From the NCBI RefSeq assembly GCF_022201045.2, contig NC_068563.1:4464001-4528000 (forward strand): a stretch of DNA of 64,000 bases, in the 5' to 3' direction. Position 1 is the first letter of the stretch. Every line of letters begins with the position of its first letter. Shown here piece after piece: positions 1 to 9,701 of this stretch. A model generated the notes under the pieces. It was given only the letters and a program-made list of their open reading frames with translations, was not told where the DNA came from and did not search any database. This DNA comes from Citrus sinensis (taxonomy: Eukaryota; Streptophyta; Magnoliopsida; Sapindales; Rutaceae). The position numbers and the translations under genes are program-made.

Positions 1-117
1 AATAATAAAATTCTCCAATTGAGTGGCTGTTTCGTAATTTCGAGCACATCCAGGGATGTTTTAATTTGTAGGGGGTTTCAAGTTGTTTTCCCAGGAAAGC
101 TACGCGGTCGCACTCAG

Positions 118-300
118 ATGACACGTCAGGCTAGAGGACGCGTGGCGGTAATCTAGTCGGTGCCGCCATTATGGGGAGAGTTCAAAAAAACTTGATTCTA
201 CGCTACGTCACACAGAAGAATCTTCCTTTCGTCACGTGCTTGGATCACTCCCGGTTCCGGTTCTTGTTCTCCTGTTTGCTTTTTTTTCACGATACACGTG
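118..300. promoter_or_regulatory. Cluster of ACGT-core motifs, probable promoter region
   Basis: Five ACGT-related sites lie within 180 bp: CACGTC (122-127), ACGCGTGGC (139-147), CTACGTCA (203-210), and two perfect G-boxes CACGTG (233-238 and 295-300). A heat-shock-type GAAnnTTC sits at about 217-224. Such clusters are typical of ABA-, light- or stress-responsive proximal promoters bound by bZIP/bHLH factors. No coding region follows for 5 kb on the + strand, so the gene served may lie left of the window on the - strand. Orientation and function are inferred. Confidence 0.35.
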
Positions 301-796
301 ATTTGTTTTTGTTGTTTGTAAAATCTTTTTGTAAATAAAGATGATGAAGAAAAGGGATCATATCATCTTGTTAAATTTATCCTTATTGTAACAGCTGGAT
401 TTTGATTCCTGGTATTATGCGAAAAAAAAATGCATTATGCATCCACATTTTCTTGGAATTTGTTTGGTTTCTTGGAGAATAAGGTTTAACTTTAATGTTG
501 TGTATCTTCTCTGAGGTACAATATGATGAGTTTTGATTTTATCGTTGATAAAATTGATCCACGCAAGTTATAACAACTAATACGATAAGTAACGTTACTT
601 ATTTCGTTCCTGTTTGAAATTGAGGTGCTGTAATTTCTGTTATAAAAAAAAAAGTTATAAATATGAAAAAAAAGTTAATAATAATTTGTAATAAATATAA
701 ATTTTATATAATAATTTTAACAAAATTATTAGAGATTTAATAAATTTTTCATAATATAAGTAAAAAATTATATAAACATAACTTTTACGTTACGAC

Positions 797-1674
797 TAGG
801 GATGGCAATGGGCACCGCCCGCAGCGGGTTTGCCATTACCAAACCCAAACCCGCACAAAATTTAAATTACCAAACCCACCCGCAACCCGCAGCGGGTTTT
901 AATTTTTTAAAAAAAACCCACCCGCAGCGGGTTTTAACAATTACCAAACCCGCAATGGTATCCGGCGGATTTTTTGCGGGTTTCCGTATTTAAAATCACA
1001 AATATTTAATATATAAATTTATAATAATAACCTCAAGTTCCATATAACATATTCAATTTTATATTTAAACAATGTAAATGAAAAATTAAAATTTCCACAT
1101 CAATTCAACACAAATTCTCAAATTTAAGTATAAATTATACAAATCTATTTAAAAAACACAAACTAATATCTAAAAATAATAATTACATTTCATATTATCA
1201 TTTAAAACAAGATCAAAGAGAATATATTTATTTTATTCACCACCATAAGCACCCATCTAACACAATGCCTAAAATAATAATTAAGATTAATATTTTCAAA
1301 TACTAATTCGAAGGGAAATGCCTTTAGTTTTCTTTAGGTTATGACTTTAGAATAAGAGATGAGCCATATACACACATACACAACTTTGAGCCTTTTGCTA
1401 TTTGTTAATTTGATTAATTACATTATTTTCTTTATATATTTTTATATTTAAATTAAATTAAAAATATTTGAAAAAAATTATTGCGGGTTTGGTGGATATC
1501 CATGCGGGTATCCACCGGGTATAAGGTTAATACCAAACCCACCCGCATCCATATGCGGGTTTTAATTTATAATACTAAACCCGCCCGCAACGGATAAAAT
1601 TACCCGCAACGGGCGGGTTTTGGCGGGTGGGTTTGGGCGGGTTTGTGGATTTGCGGGTACAATTGCCATCCCTA
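797..1674. mobile_element. Non-autonomous hAT-type element (878 bp)
   Basis: The ends are perfect inverted repeats TAGGGATGGCAAT / ATTGCCATCCCTA, flanked by a perfect 8 bp target duplication GTTACGAC (789-796 and 1675-1682). An 8 bp duplication and a TAGGG start are hallmarks of the hAT superfamily. Inside each end are dense, partly palindromic subterminal repeats built on CCCGC(A)GCGGGT, the kind of array hAT transposases bind. The centre (about 1000-1480) is AT-rich and encodes nothing; a short open frame at 802-993 is only the repeat array. It is a MITE-like passenger that needs a transposase supplied from elsewhere. Confidence 0.88.
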
Positions 1675-1682
1675 GTTACGAC

Positions 1683-4600
1683 AGCTAGTAGCTCTAACTG
1701 TCCAATCTCAATCCCAAACACATCATTCACGGAGCATAACTAATTAACTAGTAATTTGAAGACTTTTTTATAATTTCTTATAAATAAAAATTTGAAATTA
1801 TTATCTTTTAATTATTATACAGAGATATAAAGTGAATGAATTAGTGACTACTAGACCAAAATTTATTTTTTAAGAATATTGAAAATCTTTCTATGTAATT
1901 ATTATATAACTAGCATTTAGACTTTGGAGTATTCCTGACTTGCTCCTTCTTGTAAAATTGTTTTTTAAAATAATCAATTTATTATTATTCGTACTTCTGT
2001 GTCAAGCTACCCGTTGGAACATTTAATTTTCATGCTTAAAATGTGAGCTCAAAACGAGTCTAGTAAAACCCTTATGTTACATCGCTCGACCCGTTTTACA
2101 CCTCTTAAATGATATTGACATATAACTTAAGATATATAATGAAATGTTTTAGGAATAATATTGTTATACAAGTCCTGGCTCTATTGTTTCAAGTGACAAT
2201 TTATATATATTACAAATCATGAACAATATATAGTTACATTATTGTTCACGGGCGGTGACCATTCATATTGGCTTTAAATGCAACTGGGATTTCTTTTTTT
2301 GAAAGAATATGTTAATTTGATTTTAATTTCATTACTCCCAAGGAAAAAAAATATTTGTTATTGCCCATTAAGTGTATAAGTAAGTACCACTAATATTAAT
2401 TAATTAATAGTATAATTGCAAGTTGAGTTTATCGTGGATTGCATGACTGGCTTTAATTAGGGCAATTAAGGCATAATGAATGCCATTCAAGCCAAGTTTA
2501 CATAAGGCTTGATGTTCCAAAATTATACGTAAAACAATGCCTTAATCAAACCAAAACATCATAAACAACCGATATTTGAAAGCAAACGATCCAAACCAAT
2601 CATTTTGTTGTACACTGTAGCAAGTTGGAATATAATTAATTAAAACCAAAGTCAAAAGTGATTGAAGCTTACTACGAACGAACTAGCTTGGGCTTAATAA
2701 TAGTTTTAATACACTTCTTAGGATTGTCTCAATTTATTTATTTTTAATTTTTTTCCATTTTTAGGTCGGTAATCATTTTTAAAAGGTGCTATTCAAGTCT
2801 CCTACATATTAATTAATAGAGAATTTTTTTAATATATGGAAATAAATCGTCACAAACTCACAACAGAGGTGTTACTAAAAGTCTCCATAAATTTTTTTAT
2901 TCTAACAAATATTTTATTCCATATTTTTATTAAAAGATAAAAAAAATATATGCTATATGATGACGATTATGGAGATCAATTGTCAAATTCATTTCAACAC
3001 TTGGTTCATAAGAATAAAACCATCTTTTATGCGGTAACTTCAGATCAAATACTAAGAAAAAGGACGTCACCACTCACCAAGGCAAAGGCCCCACTCTGTG
3101 TGAAACCGCCCCCCTGCCGACGCGTGTCGGACCAAGTTGAAGCGACGTAAACGGCTCTTCTCTTGCGAGTTTTCGGGATTAATCCAATCATGGGATAAAA
3201 TGGATGATAGCCTCTGCCAAATTTGGGAATGACAAAAAAGTTCGGTCTGGCCTCAAGTCTGAGCCGGTCGATCCATTTCCACGGGCTTCAATCTAATTCT
3301 CCTATACGAGGATCTGGATGAGAGTTTGGAAAAAAACTTTGATCAAGCGTTAGCACTTTATTTTATAGAAAATAAATTTATAAATTAAAATAATAAATTT
3401 AAATTTAAAAAGCTTAAATTTCTAATTTATATATTAATAATTAATCAAAAAATTTAAAATTATAATATTAAACTCTCTTTTAAGTGTTAATTAAATAAGA
3501 GAGTGTTTGAATTAAAAAATCAGTACTAAAAAAATTAAGAATAAACTCCACATGATAATAAGTTATATTTGTTGTAAGTCTCGTCTTAATAAACTTACCT
3601 GTACATATTAATAATATTTCAAAAATATTTGCCATGTTACATTAAATAATTAAGATAGAACAAAATATATTTCTAAAGTTGCTTGTGACAATGATTTATT
3701 CTTTAAAGTTGCAACCACATTTTTCAACTTGCGAGTATGTATTAATTGGTCAGCATAGACACTTAATAATTGGTCAACAAAATAATTAATTTATTAATGT
3801 CTATACATTGAATTTGACTCATTAATTTATCAATACATGACATAATTTACCTCTATATCACTTGCATTAGAGATAATTAAGCAAAAATAATAATTTTTGC
3901 ATTATACGTCTATCGAGTTATAACCTCTTTATCAGAATAAATTTCTCCAGTCCCAATAATATGACTATATAGAGGTTTACTGTATTTTATTTTTAAAATT
4001 TTATTTTCTTTAATTCATTGTTAATTATAATAACTTGATTATTATTAACTCATTTCAAGTTTACAACAATTAAAAAAAATAAGTAAAGGCTCAAGCTCAA
4101 CTATTGCACCTCTACTCTAATGGCCTTGGGCTTGGGCTTGGGCTTGGGCTTGAAAAAACTCGGCCTAAACCCTTAATTTGCCGACCCTAGCCCAATTGAT
4201 TAAATTCTCTATTAATTGAAATTTTTATTTATTTATTTATTTTATGTGGACCTCTAAATCTTATTCATTCTTACTAACTTTAACACTTTCAAAATATTTT
4301 ATCTATACTTTTTTTTTACTTTAACATTTTTATTTCAATATATTTTGTATATGACGGTTGTGACCCTATTATTGATGAGTCTGCCTCTTTTGAACTCTCT
4401 TTTGGAGGAGAAATTTTATAATATTTTTGAGGTATTATGTCAACTATATAACAAATAAATAATGTTATGACATATGTATATTTGTTTTAAAAAATAACAT
4501 ATAATTAAAACTTACATAAAATTTAAATACACATGTATTAATTAATTGTATTACCCCATGTTTATTCTAAATTTTTTCTGGAACTTCCTTGAACCATGGG

Positions 4601-4940
4601 AAATAATTGATAAAATTGTCGTAAAATCTCGAATGCCAAAAACTTTCGCTGCTCTCACACTTATTTACAAAAATATTAGGGTAGCGGATATTATGACATA
4701 TTTTGTCGTCATGAGTCACCACAAAAGACAAAAGTCCATAATTAGGTATTAAAAAAAATTAATTCCCCCAAATGCACTGAAAAATTTCAAGTAATCATAA
4801 ATTAAAGAATCGGTTATGACACATTGATTTTTAAGATGATTAATTAAAATCTAGGCTGTAAATTGTAATACCCCCCGCCCCCAAAACAAAAAAAAAAACA
4901 TACAAAATCAATATCGTATGTAGGAGTTTGTGTGTGTGTA
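1683..4940. other. Intergenic DNA, no gene seen
   Basis: AT-rich sequence with many short homopolymers. The only structured spots are a hexamer microsatellite (GGGCTT, about four units, 4128-4153) and a GC-richer patch near 3060-3310 with ACGT and DRE-like motifs (listed separately). Open frames here are short and without recognisable motifs. Confidence 0.6.
3063..3130. promoter_or_regulatory. DRE/CE3-like motif cluster
   Basis: GACGTCAC (3063-3070), a GCCGAC dehydration-responsive core (3116-3121) and ACGCGTGTC (3120-3128), the published CE3 coupling-element consensus, overlap. CCGAC and GTCGG form an inverted pair around GCGT. No gene starts within 2.4 kb, so a regulatory role is only suggested by the motifs. 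Confidence 0.25.
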
Positions 4941-4964
4941 TAATAATCATCTCTAATCAAAGTT

Positions 4965-5179
4965 GATTGGTGTGAGTGGTTCGGCACTCTTACTCTTTAA
5001 AAGAGATCAGGGGTTCAAGCCTTGCTCTCGTATGGAGTCAACACTTTAGCCAGCATTTTACCCCTTATGAACTGATCCGATGCGAGCAGAAATTAATTTG
5101 AGTTGTGGTACAGACTTAAATGTGCCTCTCACAGTTGGGGTCTACTCAGAACCACCACGTGGTTCAGACAAAAAAATAA
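4965..5179 (+). mobile_element. tRNA-derived SINE with target-site duplication
   Basis: A pol III A-box-like TGGTGTGAGTGG (4968-4979) is followed 32 bp later by a consensus B box GGTTCAAGCC (5012-5021), the internal promoter of a tRNA-derived SINE. The body runs about 215 bp to an A-rich tail (5170-5179). Flanking it is a perfect 16 bp duplication TAATAATCATCTCTAA (4941-4956 and 5180-5195), which continues imperfectly for about 8 bp more. Long variable duplications of this sort are made by LINE-driven target-primed reverse transcription. An open frame at 5080-5295 runs across the tail and is not a gene. Confidence 0.85.
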
Positions 5180-5508
5180 TAATAATCATCTCTAAACTAA
5201 GTTATATTTATGTAGGTCTGTATAGTTACAAAAATCAGGGGCCCGAATCCAAGCGTGACTCTTTTGTATGTGGATATGAATTAGGTATTATATAGATACT
5301 TTAGTCCCTCCAACGATATAAATTAAGTTCCCAAAGCAAATGCAATCCCTTGACAACACCAATGTCGTCCCGTGACCCCAAGTGGCCCATGGTAATGCCA
5401 ATTCTGCCAACTCTTTGTTCACGAGCACAAAGAATTTTGTGCCCTTTCTGAATCAAAACCATGCATATGCTTAACCCTAAACCATCAAACTTTCTCGCCC
5501 ATTAATTT

Positions 5509-5518
5509 CTATATAAAT
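5509..5518 (+). promoter_or_regulatory. TATA box of the DIR1-like gene
   Basis: CTATATAAAT lies 83-92 bp upstream of the start codon at 5601. That puts the transcription start near 5540-5550 and gives a leader of about 50-60 nt, with A-rich AACAACAAG and AGAAAAAGACAATAGG stretches typical of plant leaders. Confidence 0.6.
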
Positions 5519-5600
5519 TAACTCATCCATACCTCAAATTCCAACCCAAAAACAACAAGTTTAAGAGAGAAGAAAGAAAAAGACAATAGGTAAAATAGAG

Positions 5601-5912
5601 ATGGAGGCATATGTAAAGCTTCTCATTTTGGCAGTGATTCTAGGGCTAGCCATTGGCTCCGTGCCCACGGGGGTCAACGGCGATGGCTTGTGCCGCATGA
5701 CCAAGGACGGTCTTACAGCTTGCCAACCGGCTGTGGCTGCCTCGAACCCTTCTCCTCCTTCTACAGCTTGTTGCTCGGCTTTGTCTAAGGCTGACTTGCA
5801 ATGCTTTTGCGTGTTCAAGAACTCTAGGGTTTTGAGTTTTTATGGAATTGACTTCCATCAGGCCATGCAGCTCCCCGCTAAGTGCAACCTTGGTGACTCT
5901 TTCCATTGCTAA
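5601..5912 (+). CDS. Putative lipid-transfer protein, DIR1-like
   Basis: An intronless gene for 103 residues. A hydrophobic signal peptide (about residues 1-27, ending near GVNG) is followed by a small mature domain with the eight-cysteine pattern of non-specific lipid-transfer proteins: C, C, CC (ACC), CxC (QCFC), C, C-terminal C. The proline-rich SNPSPPS stretch before the CC resembles the PxxP motif of DIR1, and QLPAKCNL near the end is typical of DIR1-like proteins. DIR1 binds lysolipids in the apoplast/ER and takes part in long-distance systemic acquired resistance signalling; that this copy does the same is inference. The first in-frame ATG is used, with a TATA box about 90 bp upstream. 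It stands alone, with no neighbour in the same pathway. Family assignment is firm, exact orthology less so. Confidence 0.9.
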   Translation: MEAYVKLLILAVILGLAIGSVPTGVNGDGLCRMTKDGLTACQPAVAASNPSPPSTACCSALSKADLQCFCVFKNSRVLSFYGIDFHQAMQLPAKCNLGDSFHC

Positions 5913-6924
5913 GATGATTTGATGGGCCCTATTAATCTTGTTTGTTTTTCTGTGTTATTAGTTTCTTCATTTGTTGTGTGTATTTTTCTTTTAAATTGTT
6001 CTGTGAATTAATTATGTATTTTGTGTGGTTAATGCTCAACTTTTTAGTTAAAGTTGTGTCAATGTCAAGTAAATTGACTGTTTTATTTAATTTGAATTAA
6101 GAATCACGATCTTACTTGATTTGATGAACAGTTGATAATTATATATGTATTTAACCTATTGATCTCCAAGATCTTTTAATTATGAAGTTAATTATAATGA
6201 TGTCTGCAAAATTAAAGAAGTCAAATTCAATTCTTGAACATGTACTTGTTTTCAGTAAATAATTATTACTCAATGAGGTAATGGAATTGTCATTTTTGCG
6301 AAGATTATATATGTTTCAAAGAAATCGAGTTGTTTATTAATTAATATCATCTTGTAATAATATCGCAGCAACCGATTTTGCATAGCATACATTAGTTTAA
6401 GTTGCTTTTTATCGCGAAATTGATGGTCTTTCAAATTTAATCATATATAGAATGTGGTATTGAATATTTAGTTCCCGTATGATAATTAACTATATATATA
6501 ATAGGTAAATATACATTTTTTTGCCCTGACTATTGTTGTTGTTCATATTTCGATCTAAGTAAATGTTTATGAAATTTAATGAAAGCTTTTAACGTTAATT
6601 CGTAGTCAAAGAGATATATCTTTGGTTTCTTTTACAAATAAGTATTGATTCAATCGTTAAGATCTTTTATCTATACGTCATATTGAAAAAAAAAAAAGAA
6701 AACAATATTCGAATCTCACACACTATAAATGTATTAAATAAAGCTAGGTTTGATTTATTTATAAGAAAAGAAAAAAATTATAAACCAAATGTGAATAATA
6801 AAACTATTACCTATTAACTTATTTTTCCCATATTTGAATAAATAAAACAACAAAATTACAGCATTAATTCATGCATGCGTTTATTGTTAGCGTGCATAGA
6901 ACACTTATCAATACAAATCAAATT
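5913..6924. other. 3' flank of the DIR1-like gene, no gene seen
   Basis: The first 150-200 bp are T-rich with TTGTGTTATTAG-like stretches fitting a 3' untranslated region. The rest is AT-rich and featureless, with poly-A and AT tracts. Confidence 0.5.
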
Positions 6925-6996
6925 TTATTTCAAAAACTCATCAACAATTGCCAATCTAGGCTTCCAATTCATCTCCTTCCATGCATAAGGACCGTC
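6925..6996 (-). pseudogene. C-terminal remnant of a second isopentenyltransferase gene
   Basis: Read on the - strand, 6996-6925 gives 23 codons plus a stop, including AWKEMNWKPRLAIVDEFLK. This aligns without gaps to the last residues of the intact IPT 1.9 kb away (AWEEVVLKPGVAIVEDFLNK): the W, KP, AIV, and FL positions coincide and it ends at nearly the same place. Upstream (above 7000) no further IPT sequence can be read, so nearly the whole gene is lost. It lies on the same strand as the intact gene and probably marks an old tandem duplication. The match is short, but its position and exact ending make chance unlikely. Confidence 0.6.
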
Positions 6997-8858
6997 CCTG
7001 AATTAACCCATTTGTAAATGTTTTGTTTTAATTTGGTTCATTTTGAAAGTATACAATTAAACTGTGTTGATAGATAACTATATATTAATAGCTCATGTTT
7101 ACCTATATGTTATCTACACATTTCAATTGGCGATTTTATTCCACAACAGTAACACTCCAATTACTAGGTTATCTGTGTATGTATATTTTATTTTAAACTA
7201 AGAAAGGAAAAAAGATTCGAAAGCTTATCTATGCCTTTTACTTCTTGATGTGTCACGAATCAACAGCTGCCATAAATAGTTAGTAAAAGTCAAAATTCTA
7301 TTATCATATACATTGCGCTCATGAATGGAGATGGTAATTTCCGGGAAAAAAAAAAAAAAAACCGAAGGTTGGATTACAAAATTAAATTCATATGTAGAGA
7401 GTTAAGATTGATGAAGAAATTCATGAGCATACCCAACAAATTGGCGTCTCGGCTAACGATTTTCTAATTAAAGTAACTTTATGTAAAAGTTCAGATTTGT
7501 TTTGCAGTTATGCATAAAAGGAAATTACGTAATTAATCAAGTTGTGGGGTGCATGTCTTTTTATCTACCAAATGCTGTGCATGCATGACAAATTACAGTA
7601 ATTCAATTTGCATAATCTTTTAATAGAAAATAATTTTGATATATAACCTTATCTGGATTGTAGTATTCTATTATGTTGTCCAATTTAGGCATTAACCAAA
7701 TACAGTAACCAATCAATTGGTTGCCAAATGTACTAGGTATTCAATTTGTCAAAATGAAAACAAGAATTCAGAGTCATTTTAGAGAGAAAATAAATAAGAC
7801 CATATTTGGTATTGAGTTGCTATATATTAGAAACTGCAGTCGCTAAATGAAAAAAAAATTGTGGGTATGAAAATAATTTTGATATATAACCTTATCTGGA
7901 TTGTAGTATTCTATTATGTTGTCCAATTTAGGCATTAACCAAATACAAAAACCAATCAATTATTTTAAAAAAAATTGACAAAAATAATAAAATTATTATT
8001 TTTAATTATATTAATGTTAAATCAAATTAACCTAACTTTCAAACTATATCCATAAGTGTTTACCAAATATTTTAATATTGTACCCTTTTAATTTTAAGTT
8101 GCAACTACCCAACGACACTACAAGACAAGACGTAAAGTGTTTGGTGACACTTGATATTGTGGCTTGCAAGTTAAAGTTGATTTGATTCCACATTTGCATG
8201 ATAAAAGACTTATAATATTTTGTTTCTTAGTTTATCAAAATTATTATTTAAAATTTATATTTATTACACTATCAATTTTTTCCATAATTACAGTTTTTGC
8301 TTCATAGCGATTGTGGTTTAAAAGCGTCTTGGCAAAAGGAGAAGGATATGCAACGGCGCTGCAGCACCTTAATATTAAATATAGCCTAAGAATTAGAAAA
8401 AATAAATTATTCATGCGATTTTTTGTTAATAGAATTACTCTCATTCTTGACCCCATATAGGAATTTTGTATCTTGTTCAAATAAAAATCATGCTCATGAT
8501 TATGAATGAAAACGAAAATTAATTTCTCTTCTAACAAAAAGTAATATAAAGAACAAGTAATAGCAGTTTCTGATTGCATATAAGTTGTATTCAATTAAAA
8601 TAAAAGCTTACATATTATTGAGTTTTGACCATAGGTCGATAGATTTTGAAAGTAAAAATACTTGCATAAATACGAAAACGTAACTTAGTTAGAAGCACAA
8701 CGTTACTATCATGCATGAGCCCCAATTTCTTATTGTTCAAGTGCGGCACTTGATTGATCTATCACTCCCCTCTCAGCATTCTAGTAAATGGCAACAGAAA
8801 TTTCTTCAGAAAATTCACCCACGAAGCTATGTAACTTTCTTCCCCAACATACTTATTT
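6997..8858. other. Intergenic DNA downstream of IPT
   Basis: AT-rich, with the 93 bp direct repeat as its only clear structure. The open frame at 8244-8594 (-) has no recognisable motif and is probably chance. The final 100-200 bp should hold the IPT 3' untranslated region. Confidence 0.5.
7626..7961. repeat. 93 bp direct repeat, two copies 243 bp apart
   Basis: Copy 1 (7626-7718) and copy 2 (7869-7961) begin GAAAATAATTTTGATATATA and end AACCAATCAATT. They differ at only about two bases (ACAGTAACC versus ACAAAAACC). The spacer (7719-7868) is unrelated. The near identity points to a recent local duplication. No inverted ends or coding content are seen. Confidence 0.85.
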
Positions 8859-9701
8859 TTATTGCTTAATTTTGTTCAGAAAGTCTTCCACTATTGCCAC
8901 TCCTGGCTTCAAAACGACCTCCTCCCACGCATCTTCAGCATCCTCAGCATCTTTCATGCGTCCCTCAAGGACGTAGGTCGCATCAATCCGATGGATTTTC
9001 CACCCAAGCTCATTCCTCAACCGTTTGATCTTCTGCACTTGCTTGTCCACCAACTTACATGTGTTGTCCTTTATTTCTTGAATGGCCTTCTTGAGTAGTA
9101 GATCCTTATTATTATTAGTAGTCTCATTTTTCACGTTACTTTCAAGTTTTAAATATTCATGCAGCTCCGGAGCCCCGATAGACCGTCGGATGCCCCGGTT
9201 GTAATCGGCGTTAGGGTCGAACATGTCCCTGACCTCATCGACGAGGCCAGTTTCGACCATTTTATCGACCCGAATGCCGACGTATTTGTATAAAACAAGC
9301 GGATCAACATCCATCCAAATGAAGCAACAGTCATAATTAGCCCTAAAGTTAATTATGGAATCTTCAACAAGTGCTTCAATATAAGTATTCGAGCCACCAA
9401 CAATGATGGGCAGATGGCCATTTTCTATAATTTTGTCGATGGCCCTCAGGGCATGTTCACAAAATTCTTCCACCGGATAGTCCGCTTCTGGGTCTACAAA
9501 CCCTAACAAGTGGTGGGGAACGCCTTGGCGCTCAGACTCAGTGACCTTGTTGGTGGCAATGTCCAGACCTTTGTACACTTGAATCTTGTCCGAGTTAATT
9601 GCTTCGCCCGAAAAATGAATCGCAAGGTCGATTGACAGTTTGGTCTTGCCGGTGGCTGTTGCTCCCATTACGAACACAACTTTCTTCTTGTTGAAATTCA
9701 T
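8859..9701 (-). CDS. IPT: Adenylate isopentenyltransferase (cytokinin synthase)
   Basis: A single-exon gene of 280 residues. The enzyme transfers the isopentenyl group of DMAPP to ATP/ADP, the first committed step of cytokinin synthesis. The N-terminal P-loop GATATGKT (about residues 14-21) is followed by NSDKIQVYKGLDI, GVPHHLLG, the IIVGGSNTYIEAL signature, MVETGLVDEVR and GIRRSIGAPE, all conserved in plant IPTs of the IPT3/IPT5/IPT1 type, and the usual C-terminal AWEEVVLKPGVAIVEDFL. The open frame extends 10 codons further upstream, but only to TTG; the first ATG is at 9701, directly before NFNKKKVVFVMG. The protein thus lacks the 30-60 residue N-terminal extension of plastid IPTs, so cytosolic location, or an unseen upstream start, must be considered. 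A degraded copy lies at 6925-6996. Duplicated as-1-like motifs sit about 1.9 kb upstream. Confidence 0.93.
   Translation of the reverse strand: MNFNKKKVVFVMGATATGKTKLSIDLAIHFSGEAINSDKIQVYKGLDIATNKVTESERQGVPHHLLGFVDPEADYPVEEFCEHALRAIDKIIENGHLPIIVGGSNTYIEALVEDSIINFRANYDCCFIWMDVDPLVLYKYVGIRVDKMVETGLVDEVRDMFDPNADYNRGIRRSIGAPELHEYLKLESNVKNETTNNNKDLLLKKAIQEIKDNTCKLVDKQVQKIKRLRNELGWKIHRIDATYVLEGRMKDAEDAEDAWEEVVLKPGVAIVEDFLNKIKQ

Noticed and set aside
802-993. 63-residue open frame at the left end
   Set aside because: It translates the subterminal repeat array of the hAT element.
5012-5021. A tRNA gene
   Set aside because: Box A and B are present but no tRNA cloverleaf (acceptor and anticodon stems) can be drawn; long flanking duplications and an A tail mark a SINE.
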